Of a stretch of 21,934 bases of DNA, positions 1 to 7,375 are shown one piece after another. The stretch's first letter is position 1. Each line of letters starts with the position of its first letter. The stretch spans positions 1 through 21,934 of the IMG/VR virus record IMGVR_UViG_3300042549_000453. One strand, written 5' to 3'. The notes under the pieces are model-generated. The model was not told where the DNA came from. It worked only from the letters and a program-made list of their open reading frames with translations, and did not search any database. Both the position numbers and the translations under genes were made by a program. This DNA comes from a virus.

Positions 1-2
1 GC

Positions 3-1538
3 AGGGCTTTGGAAGCTGGCATGAAGTCTGTTCAGTACCAACCCCGCACACAAACCGCAAGGCAAGCGTTGGGTGCCGTTGGCGAGTTCTTGCAGCCGTT
101 GACTGCGGCACTGCCGCCAACACTTGGTAGTGTTGGCACCCCGTTAAACGCTCTGGCTTTTCCTGCCATACAGCAGACCGGCGCTGCCCTGCGGCCAATG
201 GTTGCGCAAATGGCACCACCAGTGCAAAACGCTTTGGCAAGAGTCTTGCCAACGCCACAACAGCCTCAAATGCAGGGCATGGGCGCTGCAACGACAGCGC
301 AAGACCTGTTACGTGCAGAACGTCTTGAACGCGCAAATATCCGTTCCACAGCCGGTGAACGTGAAAAAAGTTTGCAAAAACAGCAGTTTGAGTCTGATGT
401 TGAGCGAGGTGTTATCTCCGGTATTTCTGAAAATGCCAAAACAGAATTGACTGAACAAATGCGCAAGTTTCGCGCTGGTCAAAGAAAAGATATAACGTCA
501 AACTTTGAACGCATGACCGAGGAAGTTGGTGCCATAGCAGATCGTGGTGATCTGCGGTCTACGGGTAGGATTGTTGACAAGGCAATGAACGACATCTACA
601 GCAAAGAGTTTGATGCATACAAAGCCAAATACGCTTTGGCAGACAACTCGGGCGAGACGTTGCAGCAGGTGCCTTACCAAAGTTTGCTTACATACATTGA
701 CGCTCAAACACCTACACGCAGAAGCACGTTAGACCCCATTTTAAATTCAGTGGCAGAACAGTTGGCCATGAATGATCCCAGCAATACAGGAACCATTACG
801 ATTCGCGCATTAGAGGATATTTACCAGCAAATTGGTAAAGTAAAAAATTCTGCAAGCGCACCAGAATTAAAAGGTTTGATTGATGTAATTGGAGAGGGTG
901 CCGGTGGTGAGTTGTATCAATCTGCTCGGCAGGCCAGAAGAAAATTGGCAAACCAATTTGAGAATGTGTCACGGGTAGACAAGCTGCTAGGCACCAAGGC
1001 TGGGTACGCAGACCGTAGGGTTGCGCTTGATGATGTGTATGACCACATCATATTAGACGGTCCGTTAGAAGAGATGAGGACCGTGACCAGTTTGCTTAAA
1101 AAAGGTGGTCCTGAAGGCCGTCAAGCATATGCAGAGTTGCAAGGTCAAACCTTGCAAAGAATGAAAGATTTGTTGTTGAATAAGGGTGAAGAAGACAATC
1201 CTGTTGTTTTTGCAAAATTTAACAACTTTGTTACGCAGCTCGACCGAGAAGGAAAACTTGGTTACATGTACGGCAAAACTGGCCGTGATCGTATTTTGGA
1301 TACGCGAGATGCCATCAGAGATGTGTTGGTTAAAGAGCCAGGTGCGGTTAACTTTTCTAACACTGCGGGTGCTGTTTTGCGTGGCTTAGAAACCCTGCAA
1401 CAATTTAAAGTGCCATTGGCAAAAACAGCCGCTGAAGTTGCGCGTACACGCCAAGTAAAAAAGCAGTTTGAACAATCACTGCAACAGCCAAACCAACTGG
1501 CCCCAAAAACTACCAAACAAAACGCCCTTGTACCTTAA
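3..1538 (+). CDS. Probable virion/ejection-type protein, 5' end outside the window
   Basis: The reading frame is open to the left window edge, with no stop in the codons before the first possible start (TTG at 9, ATG at 21), so this is probably the 3' part of a longer gene. The visible 510 or so residues are Ala/Gln-rich at the N-terminus (including a PQMQGM motif near residue 87), then mostly charged helical sequence with coiled-coil character (about residues 100-200 and 300-400), ending in a Gln/Lys/Pro-rich tail. There is no signal peptide, membrane segment or enzyme motif I recognise. It lies directly upstream of the lysis cassette on the same strand, where podovirus-like genomes often carry internal virion or ejection proteins. 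That role is inferred from position and composition only. Confidence 0.6.
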   Translation, partial: RALEAGMKSVQYQPRTQTARQALGAVGEFLQPLTAALPPTLGSVGTPLNALAFPAIQQTGAALRPMVAQMAPPVQNALARVLPTPQQPQMQGMGAATTAQDLLRAERLERANIRSTAGEREKSLQKQQFESDVERGVISGISENAKTELTEQMRKFRAGQRKDITSNFERMTEEVGAIADRGDLRSTGRIVDKAMNDIYSKEFDAYKAKYALADNSGETLQQVPYQSLLTYIDAQTPTRRSTLDPILNSVAEQLAMNDPSNTGTITIRALEDIYQQIGKVKNSASAPELKGLIDVIGEGAGGELYQSARQARRKLANQFENVSRVDKLLGTKAGYADRRVALDDVYDHIILDGPLEEMRTVTSLLKKGGPEGRQAYAELQGQTLQRMKDLLLNKGEEDNPVVFAKFNNFVTQLDREGKLGYMYGKTGRDRILDTRDAIRDVLVKEPGAVNFSNTAGAVLRGLETLQQFKVPLAKTAAEVARTRQVKKQFEQSLQQPNQLAPKTTKQNALVP

Positions 1539-1555
1539 TACAAATTAGTTAAAAT
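1528..1555 (+). promoter_or_regulatory. Candidate promoter for the lysis cassette
   Basis: TTGTAC (1528-1533) and TAAAAT (1550-1555) are separated by 16 bp and lie just before the first lysis gene. The -10 box matches the sigma70 consensus at five of six positions, the -35 at three of six. It overlaps the end of the preceding gene. This is inference from motif match only. Confidence 0.35.
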
Positions 1556-1567
1556 ACGGGAACTTTC

Positions 1568-1813
1568 ATGATGGAATCAGCAGAAATGGCCGAGATCGAC
1601 CCAGTGAAGTACGGAGTCTTGTGGGAGCGCGTCAAGGGTTACGAACGTCGCTTCGATGAGATGAGCACCAAGATCGACAAGATGGAAGGTCATGTCGAGA
1701 AACTGGTGGCCCTTGCGAACCAAGGCCGTGGTGGGTTTTGGGCTGGAATGGCTTTTGTGTCATTCATTTCCAGCGGGGTAGGGTTTACCTTAAGCTGGAT
1801 CAAAGGGCACTGA
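1568..1813 (+). CDS. Small coiled-coil plus C-terminal TM protein (XhlA/holin-accessory-like)
   Basis: The 81-residue protein has a charged helical N-terminal part (about 10-50, with heptad-like spacing of hydrophobic residues) followed by one hydrophobic segment at about 56-78 ending in a short basic tail. This layout, soluble coiled coil and then a single C-terminal membrane anchor, is that of hemolysin XhlA-type phage proteins that sit in the inner membrane and assist holins. It is the first gene of a four-gene + strand cluster that ends with a 3TM holin and an endolysin. The start could be the ATG at 1568, the adjacent ATG at 1571 or the ATG at 1586; the ribosome binding site is weak. Function is inferred from topology and context. 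Confidence 0.75.
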   Translation: MMESAEMAEIDPVKYGVLWERVKGYERRFDEMSTKIDKMEGHVEKLVALANQGRGGFWAGMAFVSFISSGVGFTLSWIKGH

Positions 1814-1814
1814 G

Positions 1815-2270
1815 ATGGTTGACCTTACCAAGGCAATTGGGGCCGTTGCCGCTAGTGTTGCTGCACTAGGCGGCAGTTACACGCTGGCCGACAAGTTTGG
1901 CTGGCTTGACAGGGCCATCATTGAATGGTCTCCTGAGAACTTCAAGATCGTGGCGCAGGCCGGTGAGCCAATTAACGTCACCGTGGCGCGGATCAAAAAG
2001 CGCGACGATTGCTCTGTTGAAAGTTTTACCCCAAGCATTCGAGATGCTGCGGGCATGGTCCATGCAGCGACTACCACGGCCAGCAAGTTTAGCGGCCCAG
2101 CAGGGCCAGAAATTGACACCTTCACGTACCAGCTTACGATGGTGCAAAAAGAAAAGATCGCTGATGGCAGGGCCACTTTGCTGGCGACGATTAAATACAA
2201 ATGCCCAGAGGGCGAGCGAGTGGTTCAGTATCCCCGCCATCCAAACCTAAGTTTTGACCTAAAGGGGTAA
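1815..2270 (+). CDS. Unknown membrane-anchored protein within the lysis cassette
   Basis: This 151-residue protein begins one base after the previous stop, so it is very likely co-translated. Residues about 5-25 form a small-residue-rich hydrophobic helix that may be a signal anchor. The rest is soluble and beta-rich in appearance, with two cysteines (in the RDDCS and YKCPEG motifs) that could form a disulfide if the domain is periplasmic. I do not recognise a family. Its place between a coiled-coil/TM protein and a 3TM holin suggests a role at the envelope during lysis. It does not have the lipobox or proline-rich layout of a typical Rz/Rz1 spanin pair. Confidence 0.75.
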   Translation: MVDLTKAIGAVAASVAALGGSYTLADKFGWLDRAIIEWSPENFKIVAQAGEPINVTVARIKKRDDCSVESFTPSIRDAAGMVHAATTTASKFSGPAGPEIDTFTYQLTMVQKEKIADGRATLLATIKYKCPEGERVVQYPRHPNLSFDLKG

Positions 2271-2272
2271 GC

Positions 2273-2764
2273 ATGGACTGGCTCAAACAAATCGCACCAA
2301 CCATCGCCACGGCGCTTGGTGGTCCACTGGCAGGCATGGCTGTGTCGGTTATTTCCAAGGCCATTGGGGTTGACCCTGACAAAGTTGGTGACATGATCTC
2401 CAACAACAAGCTGTCAGCCGAGCAGATCGCCCAGGTCAAGATTGCCGAGATTGAGTTGCAAAAGCAGGCGCAGGAACTGGGCCTGAACTTTGAGAAGCTG
2501 GAAGTGGAAGACCGTAAGTCAGCTAGGGACATGCAGGCCACCACTCGCAGCCTGATGCCACCCATCTTGGCTGGCGCAGTCACCATCGGCTTCTTTGGCA
2601 TCATGGTCATGATGTTTTTCAACCAGATCGACAGCGGCAACCCGGCCATCTTGATGATGCTTGGCAGCTTGGGTACGGCATGGACTGGCATCATTGCCTA
2701 TTATTTCGGCTCGTCTGCTGGCTCCCAGGCCAAGACTGACATTCTCTCAAGAACAGCAAAATGA
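2273..2764 (+). CDS. Holin of the 3TM (GTA-type) family
   Basis: The 163-residue protein has a hydrophobic, glycine-rich N-terminal segment (about 7-31), a long charged amphipathic linker (45-92, rich in Glu/Lys/Gln) and two strong membrane segments (about 95-117 and 125-147). This is the layout of the 3TM holin family (PF11351, named for gene-transfer-agent release). Holins accumulate in the inner membrane and open holes that let the endolysin reach peptidoglycan. A good ribosome binding site (AAAGGGG) precedes the ATG, and the stop overlaps the start of the endolysin (ATGA at 2761-2764), so the two are translationally coupled. The family call rests on topology and remembered family features. 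Confidence 0.82.
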   Translation: MDWLKQIAPTIATALGGPLAGMAVSVISKAIGVDPDKVGDMISNNKLSAEQIAQVKIAEIELQKQAQELGLNFEKLEVEDRKSARDMQATTRSLMPPILAGAVTIGFFGIMVMMFFNQIDSGNPAILMMLGSLGTAWTGIIAYYFGSSAGSQAKTDILSRTAK

Positions 2765-3198
2765 ATTTAACACCCAACTTCACCCTTGACGAGTTGACGG
2801 CATCCGAGTCAGCCGAACGCAACGGCTGGGACAACACGCCCAACGATGCAGAACTTGAGAACCTCACACGACTGGCTGACTTTCTGGAACAGGTCAAAGT
2901 GGTGTTGGGCGGCAAGCCCATCATGATCAACTCGGCCTTCCGGTCCAAGAAGGTCAACGACTCGGTGGGCAGCAAGGACACCAGCCAGCACCGCATCGGG
3001 TGCGCTGCTGACATCCGTGTGCCCGGTATGACACCCGATGAGGTGGTGCGCAAAGTCATTGCCAGCGGGATTGGCTACGACCAAGTGATCCGCGAGTTCG
3101 ACCGCTGGACACACATCAGCATCCCCAACAGCGTGGACACCAGCCCCCGCAAGCAGGCGCTGATCATCGACAAGGCTGGAGCGCGTCAGTTTGCTTGA
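2761..3198 (+). CDS. Endolysin, M15 family zinc peptidase
   Basis: The 145-residue protein carries the M15 peptidase signature: a conserved Arg in NSAFRS (R61), then SQHRIGCAAD with zinc ligands H77 and D84, and WTHIS with the third ligand H118. An acidic residue before it (E112 in REFDRW) fits the catalytic base. Enzymes of this type (Peptidase_M15_3, PF08291) cut peptide bonds in the peptidoglycan stem or cross-bridge. No signal peptide is visible, so export should depend on the holin, whose stop codon overlaps this start. The 3' end overlaps by 35 bp the convergent gene on the other strand, which marks the border between the lysis/late and early transcription units. Confidence 0.93.
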   Translation: MNLTPNFTLDELTASESAERNGWDNTPNDAELENLTRLADFLEQVKVVLGGKPIMINSAFRSKKVNDSVGSKDTSQHRIGCAADIRVPGMTPDEVVRKVIASGIGYDQVIREFDRWTHISIPNSVDTSPRKQALIIDKAGARQFA

Positions 3199-3670
3199 TT
3201 GAGTTCACAATCGGGCGAGCCTTGCGCAGCCTGATTTCTTCTTCAACGATGAACAGCGCCTGCTCCATCTCCTTGACAGAGCAGTGGTCCAGTTGAGTGT
3301 CGTGCAGATCCATCACCAGCTTCACAGCAGTCATCTCTGGCCCTGTGAAGACGAACGACCCCTTCTCAAAGCCGCGCCTGCCCATCGTGTAAACAGCGTC
3401 CTGCGCGGCCCTGATCTCGTCGGCCCAGTCGCGGCCAAGATCGTCGCGCACCCTTATCAGCGCCTCGCTCATGTTGACTGCGGCAATGATCACGTCCACA
3501 TGATCTCTGGTGCCTTGGCCCCTCAAAATGGAGTCCAGCGCCTCGTAATTCTTAAGTTTGAGCGCCACCCCGGCAGTGGGTAGTGTGCCCACCTTCTTCA
3601 TGCCGGCAATGATCCACGACATGTTGTCGTAGCGCACGCCACGGGGTTTGTACTTGCTTTTCTTTTTCAT
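3164..3670 (-). CDS. Conserved phage-type protein of unknown function, last gene of the early operon
   Basis: The 168-residue protein starts with a lysine-rich stretch (MKKKSKYKPRG), followed by a mostly helical soluble sequence with no membrane segment and no catalytic motif I recognise. It overlaps the upstream gene by ATGA (3667-3670) and is the distal gene of the - strand operon. Its last 35 bp run into the end of the endolysin gene, tail to tail, with no room for an intergenic terminator. The basic N-terminus could touch nucleic acid, but that is speculation. Confidence 0.75.
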   Translation of the reverse strand: MKKKSKYKPRGVRYDNMSWIIAGMKKVGTLPTAGVALKLKNYEALDSILRGQGTRDHVDVIIAAVNMSEALIRVRDDLGRDWADEIRAAQDAVYTMGRRGFEKGSFVFTGPEMTAVKLVMDLHDTQLDHCSVKEMEQALFIVEEEIRLRKARPIVNSIKQTDALQPCR

Positions 3671-4299
3671 GTGCGCTCTTGGATGTCGTAGAACCAGTCA
3701 TCGCCAGCGGACCACTTGCGAGATCCGTCTACGGTGTAGAAGTCCTTGGCCGCTTGGAAGTCGGGGAACTTGACCTCCGCAGGAATCAGGCTCTGGTCGT
3801 ACCACAGGCATCGGTTGTTGGGCTGCGTGGCAAATTGGCCGTTCTCAAGCCGAATGAAGTTGAACGACTTGTGCTCCTCAGCCTGCTCAGTAAAGCCCGT
3901 GTCAGCGTCCATGCCGTCAGCGCAGAAGTCCACGGTGAACAGGTAGCGCCCGTGGTGCCACTGCTTGTCCTTGCCCAAGAACTTGACCCCGAGGTTGCGC
4001 AGGCCAATCTTCTCGCACACCGTGAAGCGGTAACCCATGCAGTCCCACAGTTGCAAGGTGTCGATGGGCAGGTCACCATCGTAATCCTCACGCCACACAT
4101 AAGCGTGTAAAGGCAGTTTGTCGTACAGTGCGCCGTAGTTGGGCAGCAACGACTCGATGCGGAACACTTGGCCTCGCAGCGCCTTGATGCTGACCCAGAT
4201 GGCAGGCTCCAACTCGCCGTGGCCTTTGGTGTGGTTGTACAAGAACTCGCGGCGCACAAAGCACTTGAGTGGTGGCAGCGATGCAATGATGTAGCTCAT
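3667..4299 (-). CDS. Conserved phage-type protein of unknown function
   Basis: A 210-residue soluble protein, rich in aromatic residues (Trp, Tyr, Phe) and with no membrane segments. Motifs such as LQLWDCMGYRFT and HHGRYLFTVDFC suggest a compact beta-rich fold, but I cannot assign a family. It is coupled at both ends: its ATG overlaps the stop of a 39-residue zinc-ribbon-like gene (ATGA at 4296-4299) and its stop overlaps the start of the next gene. It therefore belongs to the sub-operon headed by the DUF3310 gene. Confidence 0.78.
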   Translation of the reverse strand: MSYIIASLPPLKCFVRREFLYNHTKGHGELEPAIWVSIKALRGQVFRIESLLPNYGALYDKLPLHAYVWREDYDGDLPIDTLQLWDCMGYRFTVCEKIGLRNLGVKFLGKDKQWHHGRYLFTVDFCADGMDADTGFTEQAEEHKSFNFIRLENGQFATQPNNRCLWYDQSLIPAEVKFPDFQAAKDFYTVDGSRKWSAGDDWFYDIQERT

Positions 4300-4415
4300 T
4301 CAGTCTTCCCCTTCAGCATGGCCCATGCCGTTTCGTTGCACTTGGCGCATTGGTAACGGTAGTGGTTGCGGTCTGGCACTGGGGTCAGTATCCAGCGGTG
4401 TTTACATTGGTTCAT
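4296..4415 (-). CDS. 39-aa zinc-ribbon-like mini-protein
   Basis: This very short frame reads MNQCKHRWIL... and contains C4, H6, C22 and C25 (a CxH...CxxC set), followed by a basic tail, so it can fold around one zinc ion. The case for a real gene is its fit in the operon: its ATG overlaps the stop of the upstream gene (ATGA at 4412-4415) and its own stop overlaps the start of the 210-residue gene (4296-4299). Without it a gap of more than 100 bp would break an otherwise gapless series of overlapping genes. Its role is unknown; small phage zinc ribbons often bind nucleic acid or a host protein. Confidence 0.7.
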   Translation of the reverse strand: MNQCKHRWILTPVPDRNHYRYQCAKCNETAWAMLKGKTE

Positions 4416-4765
4416 GTCTTCATTCCTTTCAGCATCTCTGCTCTGCAATCGTTCCAGCCTTGGATGTATTGGGGATGCTCACCCTCACGAGTTCCAAACG
4501 CATCAGGCACGGCTGGCTGTGCTGCGGGTGGGGTGGTGTAACAAGCATTGTCAGGCGATGGAGTTGGCGGTAAATACGCAATTTGGGGCTTGCCAATATC
4601 AGGATAAAACTGTTCCCACGCCACAGGCTCCTGCACAGGTGCTGCAAGGGCTGAATGGATGACGGCCAAATACTCTCTTGCTGGCGTATCCTCAATGTAT
4701 GCTGGCAAGGCGTTTGCAACCTTCTCCAGCGCCAGCTTCAATGCTTCGTCTTTTGTGTGTGTCAT
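4412..4765 (-). CDS. Small phage protein with a KDEALxLALE N-terminus and GWNDCRAEMLK C-terminus
   Basis: I place the start at 4765 because this ATG overlaps the stop of the upstream gene (ATGA at 4762-4765); a longer frame to 4843 would run far into that gene. The 117-residue protein has an N-terminal helix (KDEALKLALEKVANAL), a proline-rich middle and a C-terminal motif YIQGWNDCRAEMLKGM that recurs in many small phage proteins of unknown function. Its N-terminal helix resembles that of the next upstream gene (KDEALRLALEALEAA), which points to a shared origin or shared partner. No enzymatic role can be assigned. Confidence 0.75.
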   Translation of the reverse strand: MTHTKDEALKLALEKVANALPAYIEDTPAREYLAVIHSALAAPVQEPVAWEQFYPDIGKPQIAYLPPTPSPDNACYTTPPAAQPAVPDAFGTREGEHPQYIQGWNDCRAEMLKGMKT

Positions 4766-5067
4766 GGCTGGCCTTTCGTGATGCCGTGGGTGGATCGCGC
4801 TTTCCAGCCCTCCCATCGGGCGCAAAATGTTTGAGCCTCCCAAGCGTTGTGGGATGTTGGTGCGTAACCGCCTTGGAATTTTGTGCAGTTTGATGGCAGC
4901 TTGAAAACCGATTCAAATTCGGCTTGCTCATCCGTCAGCGGCACAGGTGAGGGCTGTGCAGCCTGTGCTTCTCGCAGGGCGTCTTTTGCATCCTCAAATC
5001 CCCCAGCGCCGTATCGTGTTGCAGCTTCCAACGCCTCCAATGCGAGGCGTAGTGCCTCGTCTTTCAT
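4762..5067 (-). CDS. Small phage protein, paralogue-like to the next downstream gene
   Basis: A 101-residue protein that begins with the helix MKDEALRLALEALEAATRY, very like the start of the following gene (4412-4765). After a proline-rich linker comes a C-terminal part rich in aromatic residues and containing two Cys. Both ends overlap neighbours by ATGA (5064-5067 and 4762-4765). The family is common in phage early regions as far as I recall, but no function is known to me. Confidence 0.75.
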   Translation of the reverse strand: MKDEALRLALEALEAATRYGAGGFEDAKDALREAQAAQPSPVPLTDEQAEFESVFKLPSNCTKFQGGYAPTSHNAWEAQTFCARWEGWKARSTHGITKGQP

Positions 5068-5273
5068 GCCTGCTCCTCAGTGGCCTTGTGCAAATAGGCC
5101 GTCAGGCGCTTGATCTGCGCCTCGCGGTACTTGCACATGCTGTCGGCGTATTCACGCGCTGTCTGGGCCTCCAGCAGCCTGCGCTTGCTGTCCTCCAGTT
5201 CCCGAAGCGCCAGCGATTCAGCGGTCGGTGTGGCGTAGGCGCTTTTCACCCACTCAATGGTTTGACGAATCAT
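5064..5273 (-). CDS. Short coiled-coil protein
   Basis: The 69-residue protein is almost entirely charged helix (about residues 18-65, with Leu/Ala at heptad positions and many Glu, Arg and Lys) and so probably forms a coiled coil. The start shares one base with the stop of the DUF3310 gene (TAATG at 5273) and the stop overlaps the next start. No family is recognised. It may be a dimeric adaptor or inhibitor of a host protein, which is speculative. Confidence 0.72.
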   Translation of the reverse strand: MIRQTIEWVKSAYATPTAESLALRELEDSKRRLLEAQTAREYADSMCKYREAQIKRLTAYLHKATEEQA

Positions 5274-5533
5274 TATTTGGCTCCTTGGTGGCGTGTCTCT
5301 AGTTCGATCAACAACTCGATGTAGTGCTTGGCCTTCTCCAGATCAGCCATGCCGTTCTTTTTGCGCCAGCGGCTGATGTACTTGACCACGTTGCCCTCAA
5401 AGTAACCCAGTGCATTGGCGTGTATGTACTCAACTGGCTGGATCGGCAGATCCTTGTAATGGTTGCCAGCGACTTGCTTGTCCAACGCATTAAATGCTTC
5501 GTCTTCTTCCATCGTGATGGGTAAATCATTCAT
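5273..5533 (-). CDS. DUF3310 protein, first gene of the second early sub-operon
   Basis: The start is taken at the ATG 5533 because AGGAG (5541-5545) lies 7 nt upstream; a GTG at 5560 would add nine residues but has no ribosome binding site. The 86-residue protein shows the DUF3310 (PF11753) signature: GNHYKDLPIQPVEYI and then YFEGNVVKYISRWRKKNG...DLEKAKHYIE. The family is widespread in phages and sometimes annotated as nucleotide-kinase-related, but its activity is not established. The gene follows a perfect 17-bp operator palindrome (5569-5585), so it probably heads a separately regulated unit running to 3164. Confidence 0.88.
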   Translation of the reverse strand: MNDLPITMEEDEAFNALDKQVAGNHYKDLPIQPVEYIHANALGYFEGNVVKYISRWRKKNGMADLEKAKHYIELLIELETRHQGAK

Positions 5534-5566
5534 GTGTTTGCTCCTATGTTTGGTTGACACGCATAC

Positions 5567-5572
5567 AGTCTA
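5567..5572 (-). promoter_or_regulatory. Candidate -10 box for the DUF3310 sub-operon
   Basis: On the - strand TAGACT follows the operator TCTAGCA-ata-TGCTAGA so that the operator's last TAGA is the first part of the hexamer. The same arrangement is seen at the other promoter-operators of this window. No good -35 box lies 16-18 bp upstream; ATAACA at a 19-bp spacing is the best candidate. An activator or weak basal activity is possible. Confidence 0.45.
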
Positions 5573-5585
5573 GCATATTGCTAGA
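5569..5585. promoter_or_regulatory. 17-bp operator palindrome (site 1)
   Basis: TCTAGCA-tat-TGCTAGA is a perfect inverted repeat with 7-bp arms and a 3-bp centre. It is the best match to the operator family found three times near 11444-11545 and once at 17216-17232. It overlaps the stop codon of the upstream gene (TAG at 5581-5583) and the -10 box of the DUF3310 unit, so binding should block initiation there. Confidence 0.75.
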
Positions 5586-5784
5586 ACGGGATGTTATCCC
5601 ATGCCCAGTGCTCACAGTCCACGGTGCCGTGCAACCACTCAGCCGGTGGCCTGGCATCAAACTTTTGGCATACGTTGCCAGATTGCAAATGCTCACAGCG
5701 CAGGCAAGTGACTTGGATGGACTCAATGTCCTTCAGTTGCTTCTTCAAATGCGTTTTGATAGCGTTCAGTTCGATTAAATTCAT
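5581..5784 (-). CDS. Small four-cysteine zinc-binding-like phage protein
   Basis: The 67-residue protein has a helical N-terminal third and then a four-cysteine set C27-x2-C30, C39, C57 that fits one zinc site, in the context TCLRCEHL...GNVCQKF...VDCEHW. Its 5' part overlaps the 3' end of the helicase gene by 62 bp in another frame, an unusually long overlap for this operon. A GAGG sequence about 10 nt upstream of the ATG serves as the ribosome binding site. The stop codon lies inside the operator at 5569-5585. The function is unknown; similar short Cys-rich proteins are frequent in phage early regions. Confidence 0.75.
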   Translation of the reverse strand: MNLIELNAIKTHLKKQLKDIESIQVTCLRCEHLQSGNVCQKFDARPPAEWLHGTVDCEHWAWDNIPF

Positions 5785-7375
5785 ATTCTTTGACCTCTGT
5801 AAATTTTCCGTTCTTGCGGGTGGAAATGCGGGTGGGTGTTTTCAGTGTGTAGCCGGTGTCAAGCAATTCTTCGGTGGTGGTTTGGCATCCATTGCGTTGG
5901 TCGCACCAGTTCAGCGCCTTGCTTCTTGCAAAGCCACCATGATCTAAGCACACCCACTCACTGGCGCAGCGCAGCAGGCCATCGTAGTAATCCACTCGCA
6001 CGCTGTCGGGCTTGCCGGGTTTGCGGTGCAACTTGTACTCAACCCTGGTGACATCGTGCCAAGTGTTGACGGCCTGCTGTTGCGCTGACAACAAGGCAGC
6101 GTAGGACAGTTTGGCATCTATCAGCTTGGGCAACTCAAGTTCTTTAATCGTGCCACCACAGGCAGCGCACACCAGTGCTGCCGGTGCGTTGCGCTCACCG
6201 CACTCTGGGCAGATGCAAAACGGTGCAGACTGGTCACCAGTTCTCTTGCCACGGCTTTTGCCCTTGATAATGTCAACAGGGCCAAGGCGCTCAACGGTGT
6301 CGGTGAAGTCCAGCACCAAGCAGTCATCCTTGCCATCCGAAATGCGTGTGCCTCGGCCCATGCCCTGCACATACAGCACTGGCGACTTGGTGGGCCGGCA
6401 CCAGATGATGCAGTCAACGTCCGGCACATCAAAGCCAGTGGACAGCGCCAGCACAGTCACCAAGCAATGGACCTGATGCGCCTTAAAGTCACGGATCAAG
6501 TCTTCACGCTCTTGTGCCGGTGTCTCGCCACAAACCACGGCGCTGACAATGCCTCGCTCATTCAGCTTGTCTGACAGGCTTTCAGCGTTGGCAACACTTG
6601 GTGTAAAGGCAATCCATTTGCGTCGATGCTGGGCAAACACCACGGCTTCTTGCGCCACTTGCAGCAAGTAGGTATCCACCACCTCGGACAGTTCGCCAAT
6701 CTTGTAGTCACCATTGGAGATGCCAACATTGCTCACATCAATCTTGGTAGTCATCGGCACAGCCGGCGGCACCAGTGGCGACAGAAACTTCTGGTCCAGC
6801 AACTCACGCATGGTGACGTTGGACGCAATGCCAGTAAACAGCGGCTCATCGCCATCGGTCAGCCACACCTGGTTACCTCTAAACGGTGTGGCCGTCATGC
6901 CCACCGTGCGGAACTGGCAGATCTCGCCCAGCTTGGACAGGAACGTGCGGTACATGCCAGCGTCAGACGCCTTGGTGCTGACAAGGTGGGCCTCGTCAAT
7001 GATCACCACCTTGATGTCACCCAGCAGGTGTGCTGATTTGTGGATGCTGCCAATGGTGGCAACAATCACGTCAGCGTGGTGCTGCTTCTTGCCCAGGCTG
7101 GCGCTGACAAAGCCCACATGGATGTTGTCCGGCAGCAGCGCCTGCAACTTGGCTGCGTTCTGCTCGGCCAGTTCCTTGCTGGGCACCAGCACCACCGTGC
7201 GTGGCCGGTACTCAGGCCACTGGTCCCACATCTGACGCACGATCTCGGCGCAGATCACCGACTTGCCAGAGCCAGTGGGCAGCACCAGCAAGGGGATCTC
7301 TTCATGGCTCTGGTGCTTGGTCCACCAATCAAACAGGTCGCTGATCGTGCGGTTTTGATATTCACGAAGCTGCAT
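5723..7375 (-). CDS. Superfamily II DNA/RNA helicase with a C-terminal zinc ribbon
   Basis: The 550-residue protein has the ordered SF2 helicase motifs: Walker A LPTGSGKS (32-39), DEAH box VIIDEAH (124-130), motif III GMTATP (159-164), and motif VI QGMGRGTR (337-344). A four-cysteine zinc ribbon follows (C389, C392, C403, C406). The length and order fit the type III restriction/RecG/UvsW-like phage helicases that unwind or remodel forked DNA using ATP. It sits next to a Cas4-like exonuclease, a DUF669 protein and a Sak4-like ATPase, which suggests replication-fork or recombination work rather than restriction. Its start overlaps the preceding 52-residue gene by 14 bp. No methyltransferase is nearby. 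Confidence 0.93.
   Translation of the reverse strand: MQLREYQNRTISDLFDWWTKHQSHEEIPLLVLPTGSGKSVICAEIVRQMWDQWPEYRPRTVVLVPSKELAEQNAAKLQALLPDNIHVGFVSASLGKKQHHADVIVATIGSIHKSAHLLGDIKVVIIDEAHLVSTKASDAGMYRTFLSKLGEICQFRTVGMTATPFRGNQVWLTDGDEPLFTGIASNVTMRELLDQKFLSPLVPPAVPMTTKIDVSNVGISNGDYKIGELSEVVDTYLLQVAQEAVVFAQHRRKWIAFTPSVANAESLSDKLNERGIVSAVVCGETPAQEREDLIRDFKAHQVHCLVTVLALSTGFDVPDVDCIIWCRPTKSPVLYVQGMGRGTRISDGKDDCLVLDFTDTVERLGPVDIIKGKSRGKRTGDQSAPFCICPECGERNAPAALVCAACGGTIKELELPKLIDAKLSYAALLSAQQQAVNTWHDVTRVEYKLHRKPGKPDSVRVDYYDGLLRCASEWVCLDHGGFARSKALNWCDQRNGCQTTTEELLDTGYTLKTPTRISTRKNGKFTEVKEYEFNRTERYQNAFEEATEGH

Noticed and set aside
982-998. Operator-like AAGCTGCTAGG in the first gene
   Set aside because: The spacing between half-sites is wrong, it is within coding sequence and no promoter is next to it.
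5554-5581. Rightward promoter with TTGACA at 5554-5559
   Set aside because: TTGACA is perfect but no acceptable -10 box lies 16-18 bp downstream, and no + strand gene follows.
5723-7375. Type III restriction enzyme subunit
   Set aside because: The helicase motifs fit, but there is no nuclease domain after them and no modification methyltransferase in the neighbourhood; the context is recombination and replication.
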